DNA of 5,988 nt, from the NCBI GenBank assembly GCA_013375335.1, contig JABXJZ010000093.1, positions 1-5,988 of the forward strand, read 5' to 3'. Positions 1 through 5,988 of the stretch are shown in pieces. The position numbers and the translations under genes are program-made. Origin of the DNA: Desulfobacterales bacterium (GTDB lineage Bacteria > Desulfobacterota > DSM-4660 > Desulfatiglandales > B25-G16). Under the pieces are notes generated by a model. That model made no database searches. It saw only the letters and a program-made list of their open reading frames with translations, and was not told where the DNA came from. Each line of letters starts with the position of its first letter. Position 1 is the stretch's first letter.

Positions 1-978
1 TCAGAGCAACCCGATTCCGAGGTGCCCAGGCGCACTGAAGAGGCGGCTCGCAGTGTGGAGCCTTCTTCCGCCCAGGCCTTCGACTCTGCTGCAGACGAAA
101 TCGGGGTGGCAGAAGATGTCTCCCAGACCATGCCGGCCCTGGGGCGTTACGAGATCATAGAGGAACTTGGCCGGGGGGGAATGGGCATCGTTTACAAGGG
201 CCGTGATCCCAAGCTGGGCCGGTTGACGGCCATCAAGACCGTCCGGTTCAGCGATGATTTCGATGAGGATCAGGCGGAGAAAATGAAGGAGCTGTTTTTT
301 CGGGAGGCCGAGGTCGTGGCGAAGCTCTCCCATCCCAACATCGTCACCATTTACGACGTGGGCGAAGATCTGGATTTGTTCTACATTGCCATGGAGTACT
401 TGGAGGGTGAGGATCTGGAGAAATATACCGAGAAGGTGAAAGCCTTACGCGTCAGAGAGTGCATCGACATAATGAGCCAGGTCTGTGATGCCCTGGATTA
501 CGCGCACAATCAGGGTATCGTGCACCGAGACATCAAGCCAGGCAATATTATGGTCTTGGGAAATGGACAGGTTAAAGTCACTGACTTTGGTATTGCTCGG
601 GCAACCGAGAGCTCCAAGACCCGCACCGGCGAGATAAAGGGGACGCCTCCGTACATGTCCCCTGAGCAATTGTCCACCAGCAAGGTCGACGGCCGTTCTG
701 ATATTTTCTCTCTGGGCGTTGTCTTATACTGGCTGCTCGCCGGGGTGCTTCCATTCCGCGCCAACACCCTGACCACCCTCATGTACCAGATCGCTATGGT
801 ACCCCATGAGCCGCCCTCCAAGCACAACCCGAAGATCTATAAGGCTGCGGAGGACATTATAAACCGGGCCTTGAAAAAGGAACCGGGAAAACGCTACCAG
901 ACCGCAAAGCAGATGGGGGACCACCTGCGCCTGTTGGGCCGAAAGATCGATGAGCGTCGTGCCCAGGGCAAGTCTTAA
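1..978 (+). CDS. Hanks-type serine/threonine protein kinase, C-terminal part of a longer protein (5' partial)
   Basis: This is a eukaryotic-like protein kinase that would transfer ATP phosphate to Ser/Thr of target proteins. Residue numbers count from base 1 of the window. About 50 residues rich in Ala, Ser, Glu and Pro precede the kinase domain (about 50-315). The glycine loop is G57-x-G59-G60-M-G62, the ATP lysine is K79 (AIK), and the helix-C glutamate is probably E102. The catalytic loop is H175-R176-D177 with K179 and N182, followed by D195-F-G197 and the GTPPYMSPEQ segment ending at S220-P-E222. All catalytic residues are present and the arginine before the aspartate marks an RD kinase, so it should be active. 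No membrane segment is visible. The frame has no stop back to base 1. A GTG at 22 could be a start but has no good Shine-Dalgarno, and the low-complexity lead looks like an interdomain linker. The kinase is therefore probably the C-terminal module of a larger protein, for example after a sensor, CHASE2 or receiver domain. The kinase call is very secure; the missing part is inference. Confidence 0.95.
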   Translation, partial: SEQPDSEVPRRTEEAARSVEPSSAQAFDSAADEIGVAEDVSQTMPALGRYEIIEELGRGGMGIVYKGRDPKLGRLTAIKTVRFSDDFDEDQAEKMKELFFREAEVVAKLSHPNIVTIYDVGEDLDLFYIAMEYLEGEDLEKYTEKVKALRVRECIDIMSQVCDALDYAHNQGIVHRDIKPGNIMVLGNGQVKVTDFGIARATESSKTRTGEIKGTPPYMSPEQLSTSKVDGRSDIFSLGVVLYWLLAGVLPFRANTLTTLMYQIAMVPHEPPSKHNPKIYKAAEDIINRALKKEPGKRYQTAKQMGDHLRLLGRKIDERRAQGKS

Positions 979-1069
979 TACACCGTCTTGTCCGTTGCAT
1001 GTTGTCAGTCACTAGCGCAGTTAAGTTGCTTTAGACCTACCCCCCGTCCCTGCCTAAGCAGCATGTGCC
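979..1069. other. Convergent spacer between kinase and pyruvate kinase genes
   Basis: The two genes end facing each other across 91 bases. A shared bidirectional terminator would be expected here. I looked for a GC-rich hairpin followed by a T run on either strand and found no convincing one; a run of six C at 1040-1045 is the only notable composition feature. Confidence 0.5.
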
Positions 1070-2512
1070 TCAGCTCACCGTAACAATTCTGAGCGAATCT
1101 GCTTCACCCAATTGTCCCGGAGCGGTCCCCGCAGTGAGTATCACCCTTTCGCCTTTTTTGGCTAATCTCAAATCCTTTATGAGCTTCATTATCCTATCAG
1201 GCCACCCATCACCTTCGTTCTTCACCAAAAAGGGGCAAACCCCGTAGGATAAGGCCAAAAATCTGTAGGCTGGCTCATAATTAGAGAAGGACAGAATCCA
1301 GCAGTCAGGCTTAAATCTGGAGATACGGCGAGGGGTGCTGCCAGTATGGGTAGGCGTCAGGATGAGACGGACGTTGAGCGCACGGACGGCTTCAATCACA
1401 TTCAGGGATATAACATCCTCAGCACTCACCTTCTTCTGGCCAACGCCATCCCTGAAGTACTGCTCCAAATCCGATGACCACCTTACAGCTCTCCGTTGGC
1501 GTTCAATGGAGGCTGCAATTCTGGCCATCATTTTTACCGTCTCTACGGGATATTTACCAATGGCCGTTTCTTCAGACAGCATGACGGCATCTGTCCCATC
1601 CAAGATAGCATTTGCTACGTCTGTTACCTCTGCTCGGGTGGGGCGGATGTTCTCTGTCATGGATTCCAGCATTTGGGTGGCTGTGATCACAGGACGGCCC
1701 AGGAGATTTGCCTTGTGGATGAGTTTTTTCTGGACCCCGGGCACCTCTTCTATGGGAATCTGCACCCCGAGGTCTCCACGGGCGATCATAATTGCATCTG
1801 CTGTATCCAGTATTTCATCGATGTTTCTGGCTGCCTCCGCCCGCTCGATTTTTGCCACTACATAGATGGATTTACCCCTTTTTCTGGCAAATTCTTTGAC
1901 CTTACGGATATCGTCTGCTTTTTCAACAAATGAAGTGCCAAAGGTATCCACCTCTTCCTTTAGCCCAAAGTCAACTAGATCGAGATCCTTCTCGGTTATG
2001 GGATCCCTCAATATTCTTGCCCTTGGGAGGTTTAATCCCTTGTGGGATAGCAAGGGCCCGCCAATGATAACCTTACACCTCACCTCATCGCCTGATACCT
2101 CGTGAACCCTCAACTGCAGCAGACCGTCGTTGAGATAGATGAGGCTCCCTTTCGCAACGCTCTGCGGTAATTGTGGGTAATTGACAGGTATACGTGAGGT
2201 TGTACCAAGGATATCTTGAGCTGTAAGGGTGACATTGTCACCTCTTCTGAGCTCGAGGGGCTCATTCTGGAGCTTGCCAATGCGGATCTTGGGACCGGGG
2301 AGGTCAATCAGGATTGTCACCGCCCGCTCCAGCTGGGCAGCTAGAGAACGTATACGCCGAATATCTTCCCGGTGGTGCTCAAGGGTGCCATGTGAGAGAT
2401 TGAGTCGAGCCACATTCATGCCGCTCTTGATTAGTTTTTTGATCACCAGCTCTGTTCGAGAGGCCGGGCCAATGGTACATACAATCTTTGTTTTATGACC
2501 GGCTAATCGCAA
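1070..2512 (-). CDS. pyk: Pyruvate kinase, lysine-type (predicted K+-independent)
   Basis: The enzyme makes pyruvate and ATP from phosphoenolpyruvate and ADP, the last step of glycolysis, in the cytoplasm. Starting at TTG 2512 it is 480 residues, the usual family length. The A domain opens with TKIVCTIGPAS and R36-x-N38-x-S40-H41. The B domain spans about 80-180. The active-site segment holds K221 and E223 (VVAKIE), then ARGDLG with R245 and D247, ATQMLESM and RPTRAE. The C domain runs from about 365 to the end, with no phosphohistidine-domain extension. The position matching rabbit Glu117 is K75 within LPGPKIRIG, and the neighbouring Thr113 position is Leu71; this pattern is that of potassium-independent enzymes. 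The usual SGETA reads SEETA at 313-317. The TTG is chosen because GGAGG lies six bases upstream and it removes a 34-residue non-homologous lead. A GTG at 2614 and ATGs at 2563 and 2548 are in frame but lack good ribosome sites. The gene is convergent with the kinase and divergent from the ATPase gene. Confidence 0.96.
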   Translation of the reverse strand: MRLAGHKTKIVCTIGPASRTELVIKKLIKSGMNVARLNLSHGTLEHHREDIRRIRSLAAQLERAVTILIDLPGPKIRIGKLQNEPLELRRGDNVTLTAQDILGTTSRIPVNYPQLPQSVAKGSLIYLNDGLLQLRVHEVSGDEVRCKVIIGGPLLSHKGLNLPRARILRDPITEKDLDLVDFGLKEEVDTFGTSFVEKADDIRKVKEFARKRGKSIYVVAKIERAEAARNIDEILDTADAIMIARGDLGVQIPIEEVPGVQKKLIHKANLLGRPVITATQMLESMTENIRPTRAEVTDVANAILDGTDAVMLSEETAIGKYPVETVKMMARIAASIERQRRAVRWSSDLEQYFRDGVGQKKVSAEDVISLNVIEAVRALNVRLILTPTHTGSTPRRISRFKPDCWILSFSNYEPAYRFLALSYGVCPFLVKNEGDGWPDRIMKLIKDLRLAKKGERVILTAGTAPGQLGEADSLRIVTVS

Positions 2513-2517
2513 TTCTG

Positions 2518-2526
2518 CCCTCCCTC
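2518..2526 (-). promoter_or_regulatory. Ribosome binding site that sets the pyk start
   Basis: Read on the minus strand this is GAGGGAGGG. The GGAGG core is six bases before the TTG at 2512-2510, an ideal distance. No comparable site precedes the in-frame GTG at 2614 or the ATGs at 2563 and 2548. This decides in favour of the TTG start, which also puts the family's first conserved residues (HKTKIVCTIGP) at residue 6 onward. Confidence 0.8.
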
Positions 2527-2688
2527 GGCAATATATTTTGCTACCCATCTGCAGGGGTATCATCTTAGATTTAGCCGTTCGAAATAAAACCTGACGATCC
2601 TGTGAATACGCCACCAGGCCATAAGGGTTATGGGGAAATACAGGATCAACGGCCTTATAGAGCCTCGAGAGGATAGAGGGAAAACATC

Positions 2689-2711
2689 ACTCAAAGCCTC
2701 CCCTGTTGAGT
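2689..2711. repeat. Short inverted repeat, possible operator
   Basis: ACTCAA at 2689-2694 is matched exactly by its reverse complement TTGAGT at 2706-2711, with an 11-base spacer. It lies about 180 bases upstream of the pyk start and 240 bases upstream of the ATPase start. A half-site this short can occur by chance, and extending the arms outward gives mismatches. Regulatory function is only a possibility. Confidence 0.2.
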
Positions 2712-2902
2712 ATTCCCGCAGTTGAACGCTCTTTGGACCCCTGAGCACGTGAACCAGGATACCTAAGAGCTGTATGTTACCATATTCTTGGTCATGAGGA
2801 AAAGAGGGGATTGGGCCCCGGCTCCTCCCACCGCAGCAAGAGGTCGCATCGCATTGATATCCTCAGGAACTAGTGTTAAAAATCTGGAAGATCCTTGAGA
2901 TA

Positions 2903-2911
2903 TGATATAGT
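2903..2911 (+). promoter_or_regulatory. Possible extended -10 promoter of the GAF-GspE gene
   Basis: TGATATAGT reads as an extended -10: TGn followed by TATAGT, one mismatch from TATAAT. No good -35 hexamer sits 16-18 bases upstream, as is common for extended -10 promoters. Transcription would start near 2918, giving a leader of about 33 bases that contains the ribosome site. An alternative overlapping -10 is TATGAT at 2901-2906. A sigma-54 arrangement was checked and does not fit. Confidence 0.35.
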
Positions 2912-2935
2912 CTAAACCTTTGGAGTTATTTGATC

Positions 2936-2945
2936 AAGGGGGTGA
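2936..2945 (+). promoter_or_regulatory. Strong ribosome binding site for the GAF-GspE gene
   Basis: AAGGGGGTGA matches the anti-Shine-Dalgarno complement AAGGAGGTGA at nine of ten bases and ends five bases before the ATG at 2951. It sets the start there. An in-frame TTG at 2930 lies upstream of the site and would place it inside the coding sequence, so it is rejected. Confidence 0.87.
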
Positions 2946-2950
2946 ATATC

Positions 2951-5269
2951 ATGGCACTTGTTAGAGAAGACACGGCAAAGAAGAAAATGATTGATATGGA
3001 GGTTCTTGAAAAGGACCTTCGGTTCAGCCAAAGGCTTCGCGCTATTACGAGCAAGATTCATTCCTCCAAGGACATCGATGATATATTGATAAATATGATG
3101 GAAACTGTGCTTAGTCTCTTTGATGCAGACCGCATTACCATCTATGTAGTGGATGAGGCTAGCAGGGAGCTCGTCTCTCGATTCAAAACAGGTGAGGAGA
3201 TAAACGAGATTAGGGTTCCCATTAGCAAGAAAAGCATCGCAAGTTATAGTGCTATCTCACGAAAGATAGTAAGCGTCGAAAACGCCTATGATACTAATGA
3301 GTTGAAGCGGATGAATCCTGAATTGGCCTTTGACAGCAGTTGGGACGGGAAAACCGGTTATACTACAAAGCAGGTCTTAGCTGCGCCGATTACCTTTGGC
3401 AAAGACCTGCTGGGTGTAATTCAGCTTATCAACAAGATCAATGGCAACCGCTTTACGGGAGAAGACCAAGAATCAGCTATCGAGATGGCAAAGGTTCTGG
3501 GAGTTGCCTTCCATAATCACCGGAGACTAGAACAACACATCAAGCGGACGAAGTTCGATTATCTTATCGCCAATAATATTATCAGCCAGAGAGATCTGGA
3601 ACAGGCAATGCTTGTGGCACGGAAGACAGACAGCAGCGTAGAGAGTGTCCTCATAAATGACTATCACGTAACAAAAGGGGATATCGGAAAGTCTTTGAGC
3701 ATGTTTTATAAGACGCGATTTATAGCCTATGATGAAAGGATGGTCATTCCGGGACAGCTGCTAAAAGGCCTTAAGCCAACGTATTTGAAAAGAAACCTCT
3801 TTATCCCTGTGGACCAATACGACTCAAAGGTAGTGATAGCAATGGAAAATCCAGACCATTTGCCCGGTCAAGACGCGGTAAGAGGCCTCATCCCCGGCAA
3901 GGAATTCGAGTTCTGCGTTTCGTTAAAGGAAGATATTATTACAATGATTGACTATTTCTTTGATGTCAGGAGATCCAAGCTCATGGCCAGTTCAGGAAGC
4001 ATCGAGGAGATCCTCGGACAGTTAGGCACTGGAGAAGGTGAAGCAGATGAAGAGCTTGAACGAGCTAGTGAGGAGGATGGGGCTACCGTCCAGTTAGTTA
4101 ATAAGATGATAATAGATGCGTACGATAAGGGGGCCTCTGATATCCATGTAGAGCCCGGGATGGGCAGGGAAGATACGGTCATCAGGTTCAGAACTGACGG
4201 GGCATGTCAGCTATACCAGAAGATACCATACACCTACAAGAACGCCCTCTGTTCCCGTATAAAGATCATGAGCGATCTTGATATTGCGGAACGGCGTCTT
4301 CCACAGGATGGCAAGATAAAATTCAAGAAATACGCCCCTTTGGATATCGAATTACGGGTGGCTACCATCCCGACTGCAGGACGAAATGAACATATTGCAA
4401 TAAGGTTGCTGGCTACCAGCGGGCCTTTAGGGCTCGATAAAATGGGTATGAGAAAGCGAGATTATGACGAATTTCTCGCCATGATACAGAGGCCTTACGG
4501 CATTGTCCTTGTGGTTGGCCCTACCGGGAGCGGGAAGACTACGACACTCCACTCGGCTTTACGTTTTATCAATACACCTGACAAGAAGATATGGACTGCA
4601 GAGGACCCGGTGGAGATTACGCAGAAAGGGCTTAGCCAGGTCCAGGTTCAACCAAAGATAGGGTTTGCCTTTGCAGAGGCCATGAGGGCATTCTTACGGG
4701 CGGACCCAGATGTCATCATGGTGGGGGAGATGAGAGATCGGGAGACAGCGTCTGTAGGAATTGAGGCATCCCTTACCGGCCATCTTGTTTTTTCGACCCT
4801 CCACACCAACAGTGCACCTGAAACAATCACACGATTGTTGGACATAGGGATGGATCCCTTTAACTTTGCAGACTCCATGTTAGGTATCCTGGCTCAGAGA
4901 CTGGTAAGAACCCTGTGCAAGGACTGCAAAGAGGCTTACCACCCATCGGGGAAGGAGTTTGACTCATTGGTAAGGGCCTATGACGGTGATTTTGATGCCT
5001 TGGAAATCTCCCAGAGCAAGGATCTGGCCTTGTACCGGCCCAAAGGCTGCCGAAGATGTCAGAATACTGGATATAAGGGAAGGACCGGATTGCATGAGCT
5101 ATTGGTTGGTACGGCAAAGATGAAGTCCCTGATCCAGAATAGGGCTAGGATGGAGGAGATCAGGGATCAAGCCATGGCTGATGGAATGACGACCCTCATG
5201 CAAGATGGCATGCGAAAGGTATTTCTTGGTCAGACCGATTTGACACAGGTACGCAAGGTCTGTATGTAA
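2951..5269 (+). CDS. GspE/PulE/PilB-family secretion ATPase with N-terminal GAF domain
   Basis: The protein (772 residues) belongs to the cytoplasmic hexameric ATPases that drive type II secretion or type IV pilus assembly. A GAF small-molecule sensor domain covers about 25-195. A region of about 200-345 resembles the MshEN/T2SSE N-terminal domain but has lost its RLG and glycine signature. An acidic linker at about 355-378 follows. The ATPase N1 subdomain (about 376-500) contains GASDIHVEP. The C-terminal ATPase has Walker A GPTGSGKTT at 523-531 (K529), an Asp box around TAEDPVE, Walker B with E593, and a His box with H611 and H618. The zinc tetracysteine is C656, C659, C700 and C703, before the conserved TGYKGRTGLHEL. 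All catalytic elements are present, so it should hydrolyse ATP. There is no signal peptide or membrane segment. No pilin, GspF/PilC or other partner gene lies in the window, so the machine it powers is unknown. The GAF domain suggests ligand-gated activity, which is inference. Confidence 0.93.
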   Translation: MALVREDTAKKKMIDMEVLEKDLRFSQRLRAITSKIHSSKDIDDILINMMETVLSLFDADRITIYVVDEASRELVSRFKTGEEINEIRVPISKKSIASYSAISRKIVSVENAYDTNELKRMNPELAFDSSWDGKTGYTTKQVLAAPITFGKDLLGVIQLINKINGNRFTGEDQESAIEMAKVLGVAFHNHRRLEQHIKRTKFDYLIANNIISQRDLEQAMLVARKTDSSVESVLINDYHVTKGDIGKSLSMFYKTRFIAYDERMVIPGQLLKGLKPTYLKRNLFIPVDQYDSKVVIAMENPDHLPGQDAVRGLIPGKEFEFCVSLKEDIITMIDYFFDVRRSKLMASSGSIEEILGQLGTGEGEADEELERASEEDGATVQLVNKMIIDAYDKGASDIHVEPGMGREDTVIRFRTDGACQLYQKIPYTYKNALCSRIKIMSDLDIAERRLPQDGKIKFKKYAPLDIELRVATIPTAGRNEHIAIRLLATSGPLGLDKMGMRKRDYDEFLAMIQRPYGIVLVVGPTGSGKTTTLHSALRFINTPDKKIWTAEDPVEITQKGLSQVQVQPKIGFAFAEAMRAFLRADPDVIMVGEMRDRETASVGIEASLTGHLVFSTLHTNSAPETITRLLDIGMDPFNFADSMLGILAQRLVRTLCKDCKEAYHPSGKEFDSLVRAYDGDFDALEISQSKDLALYRPKGCRRCQNTGYKGRTGLHELLVGTAKMKSLIQNRARMEEIRDQAMADGMTTLMQDGMRKVFLGQTDLTQVRKVCM

Positions 5270-5505
5270 AGTTATAGACCATTTGAAATAATCATAGGCG
5301 GGTCCTTAAAAACGTACGGCTTTCAGGTCCTTCGTATCCATTCAGCGCCTTGCGGTGGTGTGCACGCCCTGCCCTTGAGGTGGAACAGCAGCCGAAGCAG
5401 GCTCTTGGTTCGTTCACTGAAGAGCTTTTCCGCAAAGTAGGTGCCGGAGGCGCGCTTTGAGATGTCCGATAGCCTGGGTGGAGTCGTGAGTGGGCCTTTG
5501 CCAGT
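5270..5505. other. Gene-poor stretch between the ATPase gene and the pgl relic
   Basis: I see no intact gene here. The three plus frames are broken by stops, although the missing N-terminus of the neighbouring 6-phosphogluconolactonase should lie here if it had simply been frameshifted. A faint possible trace, LGGVVSGPLP, is readable near 5474-5503 in another frame and might derive from the family's LSGGSTP loop; this is weak. On the minus strand a frame ending at 5323 stays open through 5480 and has a plausible helical composition, but I do not recognise it. GGTCCTT occurs twice (5301-5307 and 5326-5332). No terminator hairpin with a T run follows the ATPase stop. Confidence 0.5.
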
Positions 5506-5820
5506 TTGAGTATCTTGGGAGTAATAGAGATATGGGACAAAACCCACGTCTTTTTGGCAGACGAACGCTTTGTACCTCGCTCGGACAAATACAGCAATTA
5601 TGGATTGATCAAAGAGCACCTTTTGAAGCATATCATTTTCCTGGTAAGCGGCGAAAAGAAGGCAAGGGCCGTCAAGGAGATGCTTGAGAATAGAAGGAGC
5701 ACGTTACCGGCAGCTCAGGTCCAACCGGTGTGCGGGATAGTGTATCTTGTAATGGATGAAAGTGCCGCTTCGCTATTGTCCGAAACGAGGCTTGAATACA
5801 ATAGGCATTCTTACGGGTAA
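5506..5820 (+). pseudogene. pgl: 6-phosphogluconolactonase remnant, N-terminus and catalytic middle missing
   Basis: Intact 6-phosphogluconolactonase hydrolyses 6-phosphogluconolactone in the oxidative pentose phosphate pathway and is usually about 220-260 residues. This frame has 104. Residues 10-40 (WDKTHVFLADERFVP, then SNY and EHLL) match the family's central DER-x-VP...SN segment. From residue 43 the protein continues with IIFLVSGEKKARAV and then LPAAQVQP and MDESAASLL, which match the family's C-terminal end. The roughly 80-100 residues normally between these blocks are absent without loss of frame. They include the GMGxDGHxASLFP segment with the catalytic histidine. The N-terminal sugar-phosphate loop (SGGSTP) is also missing: an in-frame TAG at 5470 lies upstream, and the TTG at 5506 has no ribosome site. 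The product would be inactive. A short real protein of new function is possible but less likely. Its stop shares one base with the next frame's ATG, the sign of a former operon. Confidence 0.78.
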
Positions 5821-5988
5821 TGATTGAGCTAAGATCCACCGATTGCCTTGCAGGTATGGATGATGAATCGCTCAGTTCTGATCAAGTAGGTGCTTTGGGA
5901 GGAGCAGTGACGAGCTTTATAATCGCTAGATTTCTCGGTCGGGAGTTCATTGAGCGATATGATGTGTTCTCATTGCGCACGTTTTTCA
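5820..5988 (+). pseudogene. Probable phosphoglucomutase/phosphomannomutase N-terminal remnant (3' end beyond window)
   Basis: An ATG overlapping the pgl relic's TAA (TAATG) opens a frame that runs to the window edge, 56 full codons. Intact members of this family interconvert hexose 1- and 6-phosphates and begin with F-G-T-D/S-G-W-R-G, a D/E-D/E-F-T segment, a helix (N-V...A...Y-L), then G-Y-D-x-R. Here T7-D8, G12, E16, V23, A29 and F33-I34 fall at the family spacing without gaps. Y47-D48-V49 falls one residue short of the usual distance and is followed by FSLRTF, where the family has R-F-S-S/L. The Gly-Trp-Arg after Thr-Asp is replaced by Cys-Leu-Ala, and the arginine after Y-D-x is missing, so the copy looks decayed. 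The homology rests on spacing and memory of the family, not on a search. Sugar-phosphate neighbours such as pgl support it. It could instead be an unrelated open frame. Confidence 0.45.

Larger units (their letters stand above)
2513..2950. other. Divergent intergenic region between pyk and the GAF-GspE gene
   Basis: These roughly 440 bases hold the 5' signals of two divergent genes. Seen here are the pyk ribosome site (2518-2526), a six-base inverted repeat (2689-2711), a possible extended -10 (2903-2911) and the strong ribosome site of the downstream gene (2936-2945). The minus strand has a frame open from 2862 down to a stop at 2560-2562, but without a credible start or a family I recognise. 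No tRNA, clear riboswitch or terminator with a T run was found. Confidence 0.6.

Noticed and set aside
1335..1865. Long plus-strand open frame inside pyk
   Set aside because: It lies entirely antisense to a highly conserved pyruvate kinase; its translation is low-complexity Ser/Ile/Ala-rich and resembles no family. It is a shadow of the real gene.
2803..2830. GC-rich stretch with GGGCCCC, possible terminator
   Set aside because: Only short imperfect stems can be drawn, there is no T run after it on either strand, and it does not follow the end of a gene.
2794..2898. Small plus-strand frame of 34 codons beginning ATG AGG AAA
   Set aside because: It has no ribosome site before the ATG and a Pro/Ala/Arg-rich translation without similarity; it lies in the divergent promoter region and is most likely chance.
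2883..2900. Possible sigma-54 promoter (CTGG...TTGA)
   Set aside because: The invariant GC of the -12 element is missing at the required ten-base spacing from the GG.
2930..2950. Upstream TTG start for the GAF-GspE gene
   Set aside because: The near-perfect Shine-Dalgarno at 2936-2945 would lie inside the coding sequence, and it is ideally spaced for ATG 2951.
5490..5687. Plus-strand frame overlapping the pgl relic in another phase
   Set aside because: Its translation is Arg/Gln/Gly-rich and unrecognisable, while the frame at 5506-5820 gives clear 6-phosphogluconolactonase motifs over the same bases.

Overview
The window looks like ordinary bacterial chromosome with mid-range G+C. The genes best fit a deltaproteobacterial (Desulfobacterota-type) organism: a Hanks-type Ser/Thr kinase at the end of a longer protein, a lysine-type pyruvate kinase, and a GspE/PulE-family ATPase with an N-terminal GAF domain. 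That assignment is inference from gene style; no rRNA or taxonomic marker is present. I see no tRNA, CRISPR array, complete mobile element or replication origin.

Layout. Positions 1-978 (+) hold the C-terminal end of a protein carrying a complete Ser/Thr kinase domain; the reading frame is open at the left edge. A 91-base spacer separates it from the convergent pyruvate kinase gene (1070-2512, -). That gene most likely starts at a TTG codon behind a strong Shine-Dalgarno, rather than at the more upstream GTG at 2614. A roughly 440-base divergent spacer (2513-2950) carries the start signals of pyk and of the next gene. That gene (2951-5269, +) encodes a 772-residue protein: GAF domain, degenerate MshEN-like region, then a full secretion/pilus ATPase with Walker A, Walker B, His box and zinc tetracysteine. 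No pilus or secretion partner genes lie beside it here.

From 5270 to the right edge the DNA looks eroded. About 235 bases have no recognisable gene. They are followed by a 6-phosphogluconolactonase relic (5506-5820) that has lost its N-terminus and, in frame, its catalytic middle. Its TAA shares one base with an ATG opening a further frame (5820-5988+). That frame aligns by spacing with the N-terminus of phosphoglucomutase/phosphomannomutase proteins, but its signature residues are altered. I read this as a decaying sugar-phosphate operon (pgl-pgm/pmm).

The three intact or partial genes do not form one operon: they are convergent and divergent. The most notable points are the two adjacent metabolic relics, the isolated GAF-fused GspE-like ATPase whose c-di-GMP-type region has lost its signature residues, and the sequence prediction that the pyruvate kinase is K+-independent. 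I found no clear novel multi-gene system.
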